NCBI GenBank assembly: GCA_035764445.1 | Contig: DASTZF010000039.1 | Location: forward strand, 1-11,744 | From: JAEUPI01 sp035764445 | Lineage (GTDB): Bacteria > Pseudomonadota > Gammaproteobacteria > Burkholderiales > Burkholderiaceae_C | Direction of reading: 5' to 3' | Length of the DNA: 11,744 nucleotides | Shown: positions 1 to 8,804 of the stretch, piece after piece | How positions within the stretch are numbered: position 1 is the stretch's first letter | How the letters are laid out: every line of letters starts with the position of its first letter | Notes under the pieces: model-generated | Told to the model about the DNA's origin: nothing | The model's input: only the letters and a program-made list of their open reading frames with translations | The model's database searches: none | Translations under genes and position numbers: made by a program

Positions 1-179
1 AAGGCGCGCAGCAGGTGATCGACGCTGCGGTGCAGATGTGGGGCGGGCTCGGCGTGCGCAGCGGCGTCGCCGTCGAGCGCCTGTATCGCGAGATTCGCGC
101 GCTGCGCATCTACGAAGGCGCCACCGAGGTGCAGCAGCTGATCATCGCGCGCGAGCTGTTGAAGGGCGCACGGTCCTAA
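1..179 (+). CDS. Acyl-CoA dehydrogenase, C-terminal fragment (5' end outside window)
   Basis: The reading frame enters from the left edge (first full codon at base 3) and gives 58 residues before the TAA at 177-179. The segment contains Q-M-W-G-G-L-G-V and ends with Y-E-G-A-T-E-V-Q-Q-L-I-I-A-R-E-L-L. This is the hallmark C-terminal helix of acyl-CoA dehydrogenases (usual form Y-E-G-T-[SN]-E-I-x-x-x-I-I-A-R). The family is made of FAD flavoproteins that oxidise acyl-CoA thioesters to 2-enoyl-CoA in fatty-acid or amino-acid breakdown. Substrate range cannot be judged because the catalytic base and substrate pocket lie outside the window. A hairpin follows six bases after the stop, and the next convincing genes face the other way, so this is probably the last gene of its transcript. 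Confidence 0.88.
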   Translation, partial: GAQQVIDAAVQMWGGLGVRSGVAVERLYREIRALRIYEGATEVQQLIIARELLKGARS

Positions 180-184
180 CCCGA

Positions 185-200
185 CGCACCCGTCGGTGCG
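185..200 (+). terminator. Possible terminator hairpin after the acyl-CoA dehydrogenase
   Basis: CGCACC (185-190) pairs perfectly with GGTGCG (195-200) around a CGTC loop, starting six bases after the TAA. No T-run follows, so it is not a canonical intrinsic terminator. Its position between a + strand gene end and a - strand gene end makes a termination or 3'-end-protecting role plausible. Confidence 0.35.
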
Positions 201-225
201 CGCCGCGGGAGCCGTGTCCGCGCCA

Positions 226-450
226 TCAGGGCCAGGGGTCGAACAGTCGGCTGGCAAAGGTGCCGGCGGTGGAGGCCGGCTTCGCCGCCGGCGGCGCTCC
301 ATGTCGTGCAGCCACTGTCGCGCCACCTTTCGTGTCTGCCCGGAGCGCGTTGCCATCGCTGGGAGTCGCCAGTGCGCCCGCGGCCATCGGCAGCACGAAG
401 GCCAGAGCCGCCCGCAGCAGACGACGCACCGAAGCCCTCAACGGACGCAC
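226..450 (-). CDS. Possible small exported protein, GTG start overlapping methyltransferase stop
   Basis: This frame of 74 codons starts at a GTG (450-448) that shares one base with the TAG stop of the upstream methyltransferase (TAGTG), an arrangement typical of translational coupling. The N-terminus has the three parts of a Sec signal peptide. It has several arginines in the first dozen residues, then a hydrophobic stretch L-R-A-A-L-A-F-V-L-P-M-A-A-G-A-L-A, with a plausible signal peptidase site after A-L-A. The remaining ~45 residues are low-complexity and rich in Ala, Thr and Pro, ending S-R-L-F-D-P-W-P. I recognise no family. Against it: two + strand frames cover the same bases, the region contains a strong GCCGGC dyad that could simply be intergenic, and high-G+C DNA readily yields spurious frames. 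Confidence 0.38.
   Translation of the reverse strand: MRPLRASVRRLLRAALAFVLPMAAGALATPSDGNALRADTKGGATVAARHGAPPAAKPASTAGTFASRLFDPWP
262..292. repeat. Dense G+C dyad (nested inverted repeats)
   Basis: GCCGGCGG (262-269) is the exact reverse complement of CCGCCGGC (285-292). A second, inner dyad is formed by GCCGGC (275-280) and GCCGGC (287-292) around TTCGCC. Hairpins of this kind are common between genes in high-G+C betaproteobacteria as REP-like or terminator-like elements. It lies inside the possible small exported ORF on the minus strand. It could terminate the methyltransferase transcript from that side if the small ORF is not real. Confidence 0.35.
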
Positions 451-1259
451 TACCGCGTGATCACCACCTCCAGATACTCGGAGGGCACGACCAGCGATCG
501 CGGCCCCGCGCGGTTGAGTCGATCGAGCAGTTCGATCAGCTCCGCCTGCAGCGACCCGGCGCGGTCCGCCGGCAGCGTCTCGAACGCCTTGTGCACCGGC
601 CCGTACCAGTTGCGGAACACGTCGACGAAGTGGGCCGCCGACCGGTAGCGGAAGTTGAAGACCCGCCGCGTGACGGCGAGCGATGACACCCGCCGACCGA
701 ACAGCGTCTTCAAGTGACCCTCGTCACCCCACAGTGACGGCGGCTGCAAGCCCGGCGGCGGCGGCAGATAGCGCCCCATCAGCTTGAACAGCTGGCCGAC
801 CATGCTGTCGGGCATCCAGTTGGCCAGGCCGATGCGCCCGCCCGGGCGGCACACGCGCAGCATCTCGGCGGCGGCCAGCGGCTGGTCGGGCGCGAACATC
901 ACGCCGAAGGTGGACAGCACCGCATCGAAGCTCTCGTTGTCGAACGGCAGCGCCTCGACGTCGGCGGTCCGGAACGTCACCTCGAGCCGTTCGGCGCGCG
1001 CACGCTCGGCGCCGCGGTCGAGCAGCGTGGCCACGTAGTCGGTCGACGTGACGCGACAGCCGCGCCTTGCCGCCGCGAGCGTCGCGTTGCCGTTGCCCGC
1101 CGCGACGTCGAGCACGTCTTCGTCGCAGCGCAGGTCGCAGGCCTCGGCGAGCGACTCGCCGACGCCTTGCAACGTGATGCCGATGACGGCGTAGTCGCCG
1201 CTCGCCCAGGCCACCTGCTGGCGGCTCTTCAGGGCCGTGAAGTCGGGGCTCGTGTCCAT
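450..1259 (-). CDS. SAM-dependent class I methyltransferase (UbiE/COQ5-like fold)
   Basis: The protein is 269 residues from the ATG at 1259-1257. This start is preferred because GAGGAG lies six bases upstream. The in-frame ATG at 1265 abuts the same Shine-Dalgarno directly, and the longer frame back to 1319 has a non-conserved N-terminus. Visible motifs are motif I V-L-D-V-A-A-G-N-G-N (residues 49-58), an acidic residue after strand 2 (D74 in V-T-S-T-D), D-V-E-A-L-P-F-D-N-E-S-F-D-A-V near residues 96-110 as motif II, and a post-II segment L-R-V-C-R-P-G-G-R-I-G. These define a Methyltransf_11/UbiE-like SAM methyltransferase. The C-terminal half (after L-A-N-W-M-P) resembles the substrate lid of small-molecule methyltransferases. 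The substrate is unknown. The gene is divergent from the kinase with a 198-nt gap, so the two may share a control region. Confidence 0.85.
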   Translation of the reverse strand: MDTSPDFTALKSRQQVAWASGDYAVIGITLQGVGESLAEACDLRCDEDVLDVAAGNGNATLAAARRGCRVTSTDYVATLLDRGAERARAERLEVTFRTADVEALPFDNESFDAVLSTFGVMFAPDQPLAAAEMLRVCRPGGRIGLANWMPDSMVGQLFKLMGRYLPPPPGLQPPSLWGDEGHLKTLFGRRVSSLAVTRRVFNFRYRSAAHFVDVFRNWYGPVHKAFETLPADRAGSLQAELIELLDRLNRAGPRSLVVPSEYLEVVITR

Positions 1260-1457
1260 GCGCATCTCCTCTGTCAGTTGCCATACGGTTCCACTGGGGA
1301 GATCGCAATCGCGCGCCAAGACCCGACAGCGCGTCGCGTGCGCGCGCTTCGATCCGTACCGATAGGCGCTCGCGTCGCCTTCTGCGGCTCGATTCCGATC
1401 TGCGCATCAGGAGATCTGCCGGCGCACTGCGCTTATCCTTGCGCGGGGCATGCTGCG

Positions 1458-4202
<2,745 letters not shown>

Positions 4203-4221
4203 CGCCGCAGCTCGCCGCGCG

Positions 4222-4812
4222 TCAGGCGGCCTTGAGCGCGCGCAGCAGCAGCAGCCGGGCCTTCTCCCATTGGCGCTGCACGGTGCGCTCCGAGACGCCT
4301 CGCATGGTCGCCACTTCGGCCAGGTTGAAGCCGCAGAAGAACTTCAGGTCGACCACATGGGCGAGCTCGGGCTCGAGCGCCGACAGCTCGTCGAGCGCAT
4401 CGCCGATGCTCTGCAGCAGCTCGGGTTCGGCGATCTGCTCGGCCGTGTGGGTGTCGAGCGACGTGATCGGCAACCCGCCGCCGCGCTTTTGTGCCGCCTG
4501 CGCGCGCACACGGTCGATCACCAGGCCGCGCATCATGCGCGACGCATAGGCCAGGAACTGACGCGCATCGGTGAAGATCACCGACGGCCGCTGCTCGACG
4601 TTGAGCCACGCTTCGTGGACCAGCGTCTCGGTGCCCATCAGGCCGGCCGCGCCGCGGTTTCGCACCTCGCGATGCGCCATGCGGCAGAGGTCCGCATACA
4701 GCGTCTCGAACAGATCGTCGACTGGCGTTTCGGTGGCGCCACCAACGCGCACGGGCGCGGCCGGGCCCGCAGCGTCTGCACCGGCTTGAGGCTTGGGCAG
4801 GGCCGCGGTCAA
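4222..4812 (-). CDS. ECF-type RNA polymerase sigma factor of the kinase-associated group (ECF43/TIGR02999-like)
   Basis: The protein is 196 residues from a TTG at 4812-4810, with GAGG nine bases upstream. An internal GTG at 4752 lacks a ribosome site. Region 2 covers ~residues 32-104: L-F-E-T-L-Y-A-D-L-C-R-M-A-H-R-E, then G60-T-E-T63-L-V-H-E-A-W-L, then F-L-A-Y-A-S-R-M-M-R-G-L-V-I-D-R-V-R-A. Region 4 covers ~140-194: L-E-P-E-L-A-H-V-V-D-L-K-F-F-C-G-F and S-E-R-T-V-Q-R-Q-W-E-K-A-R as the -35 recognition helix. L-V-H-E-A-W-L and M-M-R-x-L-V-I-D are signatures of the TIGR02999 family, usually found next to Ser/Thr kinases. Region 2.2 has Gly and Thr where housekeeping ECFs have the two Asp of DxxD (see findings). 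No anti-sigma factor is nearby. The gene converges on the kinase gene with a 19-nt gap and no obvious terminator. Confidence 0.9.
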   Translation of the reverse strand: MTAALPKPQAGADAAGPAAPVRVGGATETPVDDLFETLYADLCRMAHREVRNRGAAGLMGTETLVHEAWLNVEQRPSVIFTDARQFLAYASRMMRGLVIDRVRAQAAQKRGGGLPITSLDTHTAEQIAEPELLQSIGDALDELSALEPELAHVVDLKFFCGFNLAEVATMRGVSERTVQRQWEKARLLLLRALKAA

Positions 4813-4914
4813 CTCACTCGACCTCGACAGGCGCGCAGCATCGGGACCCTCATGCTATCGGCAGCGTTGGCGAGCGAGCACCCCTAGGTCGAAGGCGCCG
4901 CCGCGGGTACGACC

Positions 4915-4967
4915 CGGTGACCGATCGCAATTCCATGGCGGGTTGTGGCCTCGAATTCCGATCACCG
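4915..4967. promoter_or_regulatory. Long imperfect inverted repeat between sigma factor and redoxin genes
   Basis: GATCGCAATTC (4923-4933) matches the reverse complement of GAATTCCGATC (4953-4963) at 10 of 11 positions, with arm centres 30 bp (about three helical turns) apart. An outer pair, CGGTGA (4915-4920) and TCACCG (4962-4967), extends the symmetry with a small offset. It lies in the 216-nt divergent gap between the sigma factor start and the redoxin start, so it could be an operator for either gene. No strong -35/-10 pair was found. A weak -10-like TACGAT sits at 4989-4994, ahead of the redoxin. Confidence 0.3.
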
Positions 4968-5028
4968 ACTCGCCGCCGGCGACGGCGCTACGATGCCGCG
5001 CAACTGGCAACCGATAGGAGCCCTCGTC

Positions 5029-6153
5029 ATGATCACGGTGCTTCACGATCAGCGCGAGACGCAATGGCCCGACGCGAGCGTCGACGGCGACGCGCTGTGG
5101 CTCGACGCTGGCGCCATCGCGCAGGCCACCGGCTGGGCGTGGAAGCCCGAAGGCCTGTGCCACGGCGACTACTGCGTGCCGTTGCCGCCCGCATCGAAAG
5201 GCGATCTCGTGCGCGACGGCCGCCTCAACGTCGCGGCGATGTGGCGCCGCAGTGGGCAGCCGGTGGTGCACGATGCAGCGTCGCGCACCTGGGTGCTCGG
5301 CGCGGGCGCGCAGCAGCGCGGCGCGGCGCTGACCACACTACAGGCGCCTGACTTCGAGCTGCCCGATCTGCAGGGCCGCATGCACAAGCTGTCGCAGTAC
5401 CGCGGCCGCAAGGTGTTTCTCGCCACCTGGGCGAGTTGGTGAGGCTGCCGGCTGGACTTGCCCGTGTGGCAGTCGCTGGTTGAAGAGCTGAAGGATCAGC
5501 CGTTCACGGTGCTCGCCATCGCACTGGACAACGCGGATGCCGCGCGGCCGTGGATCGAGAACGCAAAGGCCACCTACCCCTGCCTGATCGACCGCGATCA
5601 CCGCCTGGCCGACTTGTACAACTTGGTCAACGTGCCGCAGGCGGCGTGGATCGACGAGCAGGGCCACATCGTGCGCCCGCCCGAGACCGCCGGCTCGACC
5701 GACGGCTTTCGCGCGATGGACCGCAAGACCTTCGCGATGCCTGAAGCCGCCAACGCCGAGCGCGTGCGCGTGAAGACGCTCTACATCGACGCCGTGCGCG
5801 ACTGGGTGCTGCGCGGCGCAGCCAGCGTGAACGCGCTCGACGAGTCGAAGGCGACCGCCAAGCTCAAGGTGCCGGATGAGACCATCGCCGAGGCGCACGC
5901 GCGCTTTCGGCTGGGCCAGCATCTGCTGCGCGAAGGCCAGACCGACGAAGCGCAGGCGCTGATGGCCGAGGCGTCGCAGCTGCACCCCGACTCGTGGGCG
6001 ATGTGGCGCCAGGCGGCACCGAAGGACCCGCGGGGTCTGGCCTCTGGCCCCGCGTTCTGGGCGCGAGTCGACGCGCTCGGCAGCAAGCCGTACTACCCGC
6101 AGGCCGACATCACCGCGCCGCCCGAGTCGGCGCTGGGACGATCGGGCGCATGA
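5029..6153 (+). CDS. Thioredoxin-fold redoxin, probable selenoprotein (in-frame TGA at 5440-5442 read as Sec138)
   Basis: AGGAG (5016-5020) sits eight bases before the ATG at 5029. The frame stays open across both sides of one TGA and ends at 6151-6153, giving 374 residues with Sec at 138. Residues 1-100 form an N-terminal domain with G-L-C44-H-G-D-Y-C49-V-P-L. The redoxin domain starts near 108 (A-P-D-F-E-L-P-D-L-Q-G) and reaches W-A-S-W-U138-G-C140-R-L-D-L-P-V-W-Q, the normal active-site position at the start of helix 1. It continues through A-L-D-N-A-D, a cis-Pro-like N-V-P203-Q-A-A-W-I-D-E-Q-G, and to ~230. Residues ~285-320 resemble a single TPR. A Cys in place of U would give the W-C-G-C-R active site of AhpC/TSA-ResA-like redoxins, so this is likely a thiol-disulfide or peroxide reductase. 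No signal peptide is seen, suggesting the cytoplasm. The alternative is a nonsense-mutated pseudogene, disfavoured by the exact Cys position and the downstream hairpin. Confidence 0.82.
5440..5474 (+). promoter_or_regulatory. Candidate bacterial SECIS element (UGA codon plus downstream hairpin)
   Basis: After the UGA (5440-5442), the RNA can fold with 5455-5457 (GAC) pairing 5472-5474 (GUC), a single bulged U at 5458, and 5459-5462 (UGCC) pairing 5468-5471 (GGCA). The apical loop is CGUGU (5463-5467). The loop starts 21 nt after the UGA, has a G in its first two positions, and the bulged U is 16 nt after the UGA. This closely resembles the SelB-binding hairpin of E. coli fdhF (bulged U, short G/U-containing loop). 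A competing seven-pair fold joins 5443-5449 with 5468-5474. The hairpin lies wholly within coding sequence, as bacterial SECIS elements do. Confidence 0.7.
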
Positions 6154-6836
6154 CTCCCCAGCGGCTGCAGCCGCGGCTGGTGATGCCGCGGCACCGGCAC
6201 GCGCACGGCTACATCGCGCTCGTGCTGTCCGGCGGCTACGTGGAAGCCGGCGACCTCGGACGCTGGCACGTGGCTCCCGGTGATGCGCTGGTGCATGGGC
6301 CGTTCGACGCCCATCTCGACCACGTGGGATCGACGGGCGCCCGGGTGTTGAATCTGCCGCTGCCGCTCGACCACACCTTGCCGGCCACTGCGCTGCGCGT
6401 GTGCGATGCCGACGCCGTGGCCCGCAGCGCGGTGCACGACGTCGCAGAAGCGATTGCACTGTGCTCGGCGGGCGCTGTCGCGACACCCCTGCTCGACGAT
6501 TGGCCCGACCAACTCGCCGCTGCGCTGCGCGCGCAGCCCGATCTGCGCATCGACCGCTGGGCCGCCTGCAACGGACTGGCACCCGCCACCGTGAGCCGCG
6601 GGTTTCGCGGCGTCTTCGGTGTCTCGCCGGCGCGCTACCGGGCCGAGGCGCGCGCGCGGATCGCGCTGTGCATGATCCGCGGATCGCGCGAACCGCTGGT
6701 GGCCGTCGCGCATGACTGCGGATTCGCCGACCAGGCGCATCTCTCGCGCGCCATCTCGACGCTCACCGGATCGACTCCGGGCGCGTGGCGGCGCGCATCA
6801 AGTCTGTTCAAGACGTCGGGCACCGCGCGCACCTAG
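6150..6836 (+). CDS. AraC-family transcriptional regulator with cupin-like N-terminus
   Basis: The protein is 228 residues. Its ATG (6150-6152) overlaps the redoxin stop TGA (ATGA), so translation is probably coupled. The N-terminal ~100 residues look like a short AraC-type cupin sensor: H-R-H-A-H-G-Y-I-A-L-V-L-S-G-G-Y, W-H-V-A-P-G-D-A-L-V-H-G-P-F, with several His that might bind metal or ligand. The C-terminal ~134-222 carries the paired AraC helix-turn-helix domain: R-I-D-R-W-A-A-C-N-G-L-A-P-A-T-V-S-R-G-F, F-G-V-S-P-A-R-Y-R, V-A-V-A-H-D-C-G-F-A-D-Q-A-H-L-S-R-A, and G-S-T-P-G-A-W-R-R. It probably controls its own operon, including the redoxin, in response to an unknown small molecule. Confidence 0.88.
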   Translation: MTPQRLQPRLVMPRHRHAHGYIALVLSGGYVEAGDLGRWHVAPGDALVHGPFDAHLDHVGSTGARVLNLPLPLDHTLPATALRVCDADAVARSAVHDVAEAIALCSAGAVATPLLDDWPDQLAAALRAQPDLRIDRWAACNGLAPATVSRGFRGVFGVSPARYRAEARARIALCMIRGSREPLVAVAHDCGFADQAHLSRAISTLTGSTPGAWRRASSLFKTSGTART

Positions 6837-6874
6837 CATCCGATCCGTTCCTGGCTCGCAGAGCGGAGTGCGCG

Positions 6875-7906
6875 ATGGCGCGATGGCGGATGCTGGCGGT
6901 GGCCGCCGCGTTGGCCGGTGCAGCGGCCGCCGATGAACTGGATGCCCCCGCGCGCGCCCGCGCGGCTGTCGACGCAGCCATCGGGGCATCGCTCGGAGCC
7001 GACACCGCGCAAGCGCTGGCAGATCTGAACCGCGTGCCGACCAACGAGTTCGAGGGTCGCGACGCCATCTTCCGCGCCTGCATGAACGCGCGTTTCGCTG
7101 CGCAGCCTGCAGCCGAGAAGGCCACGGCGGTCGCCGATCCCTTCACTGCCTCCGTCATCGCCACTTTCCGCGCGTACTGGCGCGATGCGCTGCTTCACCC
7201 GCAGGACCTCGAGCGCGCCGAAGGCCGTCTGTTCGCCAACCTGCAGCGTCAACTTCGCCGCACCGATGTGGCCGACCTCTCATCGCTGGAGCCGTTGCTG
7301 AAAGCGCGTCTCGCGGCGGCGGGCTTCCACGCGCTGCTTGGCGTCACGTCGCCGCTGCGCGAGCTGATGCTGTGGCGCCACGAGGAGAAGCGCGCATACC
7401 GCGTCAAGCTGCCCGACGGCGTGCACGCGACGCGCGTGGTCGTGCTGAGCGACTTCGTGGTGCTCGGATGGGCCGACTTCGCCACCTGCGGCCGGCGCGG
7501 TGCCGGCGGCTGGACGACGCGCGACGCACTCTATGTCGTCGCCCCGCGCTATCGCAGCCTGGAGGACGAGACGTTCCGCGTCTCCTTCCTCGGTCACGAG
7601 GCGCAGCATTTCGCCGACCTCGCGCGGTTCCCTGGCATGCCCTCGTGGGAGCTGGAGTACCGCGCGAAGTTGGTCGAGCTCTCGCTGGCGGACGCGACGC
7701 GCGCAGACCTGCTGGTCAAGTTCGCCGAGGACCAGGGCGACGACGAGACGCACCCACACTCGTACGCCAACAAGCGCGTGCTTGCGACGATGCGCACGGC
7801 ACTCGGCTTGGCCGACGGCGCAGACCTTGCTTCGGTCACGGCCGACGCGATGCGCGCCGCGGCACGCGCCGCGCTCCGCGAAGACACCAAGCGCAGGTCT
7901 TCTTAG
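6875..7906 (+). CDS. Exported protein with HExxH motif, possible zinc metallopeptidase
   Basis: The protein is 343 residues from the ATG at 6875, with GGAG six bases upstream. The open frame extends further upstream into the AraC gene, but this start gives a proper signal peptide: M-A-R-W-R-M-L-A-V-A-A-A-L-A-G-A-A-A-A, with cleavage likely near residue 19-20. The mature part is mostly helical. At residues 239-248 it reads L-G-H241-E-A-Q-H245-F-A-D, a perfect HExxH zinc-binding motif. This is followed 14-16 residues later by W-E259-L-E261-Y-R-A-K-L-V-E-L, where a glutamate could be the third zinc ligand as in gluzincins. I do not recognise a named family. HExxH occurs by chance, but the hydrophobic lead-in (V-S-F-L-G) and the following E-Y-R-A helix fit a real peptidase core. 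The gene starts 38 nt after the AraC regulator, so it is probably in the same operon. Confidence 0.75.
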   Translation: MARWRMLAVAAALAGAAAADELDAPARARAAVDAAIGASLGADTAQALADLNRVPTNEFEGRDAIFRACMNARFAAQPAAEKATAVADPFTASVIATFRAYWRDALLHPQDLERAEGRLFANLQRQLRRTDVADLSSLEPLLKARLAAAGFHALLGVTSPLRELMLWRHEEKRAYRVKLPDGVHATRVVVLSDFVVLGWADFATCGRRGAGGWTTRDALYVVAPRYRSLEDETFRVSFLGHEAQHFADLARFPGMPSWELEYRAKLVELSLADATRADLLVKFAEDQGDDETHPHSYANKRVLATMRTALGLADGADLASVTADAMRAAARAALREDTKRRSS

Positions 7907-7911
7907 CTGCG

Positions 7912-7930
7912 CGATGGCGCCGCTCCATCG
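7912..7930 (+). terminator. Possible terminator hairpin after the HExxH protein gene
   Basis: CGATGG (7912-7917) pairs with CCATCG (7925-7930) around a seven-base loop, six bases after the TAG stop. No T-run follows. The hairpin covers the only nearby in-frame ATG (7914) of the next gene, an argument against that ATG being its start. Confidence 0.35.
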
Positions 7931-8045
7931 GCCGCGGCGACGCGCCTTCGGCGTCCGCCTGGCGGCTGCACAATGCGCGCGGTGGATCACTGCGCGCGCG
8001 GCGCGTCACGGCATCGGGCAGCGCAATTCGCAGCGGGAGGCGCCC

Positions 8046-8758
8046 GTCTCGAGCACCGATCAGCAGTTGCTGGTCTCTTACCACAAGCTGCAGCAGACGG
8101 TCGGCTGGATCGCGCTGCTGATGCCGATCGCGGTGCGCGTGCTGGCGCTCGTGTTCGACCACGTCTTCACCACCAACTCGATCAGCGCCTACTACTACAC
8201 CAGCCTGCGCGACGTGTTCGTCGGCTCGCTGGTGGTCGGCGGCTTGCTGCTGGCGTTCTTCCGCACCGACGACCCCAAGGACCGCTGGCTCGCGATCGTC
8301 GCCGGCCTGGCGGCCATCGGCATCGCCCTGTTCCCGATGGACATCGCCGCTGGTGTGCTGTCGTCGCCAGACACCGCCAACACCGACAACGAGGGCAAGC
8401 TCGTGCAGGCGCTGGCCCGCACGGCGCGCTCGGTTACCACTTCGTCTTCGTCGGCGTGTTCTTCCTGCTGACGTTCTACCTGGTGACGTTCCGCTTCCGC
8501 GCCAACACGCTGATGAATCCGACGCCGCAGAAGAAGCAGCGCAACCACGTCTACCGGATCTGCGGCTGGCTGATGGGCCTGGCGTTCGTCTGGATCGGCA
8601 TCCTCTGGCACCTGGGCAAGCAGCACTCGATCTTCTGGCCCGAGACGCTGGCGGTGATGGCGTTTGCAGCGGCATGGCTGGTCAAGGGGCAACTCGTCCT
8701 CAAAGACCGCAGCCAACCGGCGCCCGACCGCGAACCTGCCGAAGTGCGCGTGGTCTGA
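8046..8758 (+). pseudogene. Polytopic membrane protein broken by a frameshift near 8424-8432
   Basis: Coding runs in one frame from about 8046 through V-Q-A-L-A-R-T-A, then continues in another frame (positions 2 mod 3) as L-G-Y-H-F-V-F-V-G-V-F-F to the TGA at 8756-8758. Joined, it gives ~237 residues with about six transmembrane helices, three before and three after the break. Examples are V-G-W-I-A-L-L-M-P-I, G-S-L-V-V-G-G-L-L-L-A-F-F and W-L-M-G-L-A-F-V-W-I-G-I-L. The soluble motif N-S-I-S-A-Y-Y-Y-T-S-L-R-D-V-F-V-G is conserved-looking and recalls DUF998-like membrane proteins, but the family is not assigned. The shift equals loss of one base (or gain of two). The start is also unclear: GGGAGG (8035-8040) lies five bases before a GTC codon (8046) rather than ATG/GTG. 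This may be a decayed gene or sequencing error. Confidence 0.7.
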
Positions 8759-8762
8759 CGCG

Positions 8763-8784
8763 GCAGTCCGGGCGATCGGACTGC
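8763..8784 (+). terminator. Terminator-like hairpin after the membrane protein gene
   Basis: GCAGTCCG (8763-8770) is the exact reverse complement of CGGACTGC (8777-8784), with a GGCGAT loop, beginning four bases after the TGA at 8756-8758. The eight-pair G+C-rich stem is well placed for transcription termination, though no T-run follows. It separates the upstream genes from the fructosamine kinase gene. Confidence 0.55.
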
Positions 8785-8804
8785 GCGCGGCGTAGGCTTG
8801 CCGC

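Noticed and set aside
1167..1457. Upstream extension of the kinase reading frame to an ATG at 1167
   Set aside because: It would overlap the start of the divergent methyltransferase, and its sequence is unlike the N-termini of this kinase family. The ATG at 1458 begins the recognisable family N-terminus.
4812..4855. Short leader frame (ATG at 4853, 14 codons) whose TGA overlaps the TTG start of the sigma factor
   Set aside because: It has no ribosome site of its own, no regulatory amino-acid run, and is short enough to occur by chance.
5458..6153. Treating the redoxin as two genes, or starting a separate protein after the TGA
   Set aside because: The downstream half begins inside the active-site helix with no ribosome site at a suitable start, and both halves are in phase and form one thioredoxin fold.
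5338..6582. Long minus-strand frame opposite the redoxin and AraC genes (414 codons)
   Set aside because: It is Arg-rich and low-complexity with no domain and runs across two well-supported + strand genes.
7914..8045. ATG at 7914 as the start of the frameshifted membrane protein
   Set aside because: The ~44 residues it would add are basic and unstructured, and the ATG lies within a hairpin following the previous gene. Coding character begins near 8046.
8420..8435. Programmed ribosomal frameshift in the membrane protein gene
   Set aside because: No slippery heptamer and no obvious stimulatory structure were seen. Indel or sequencing error is simpler.
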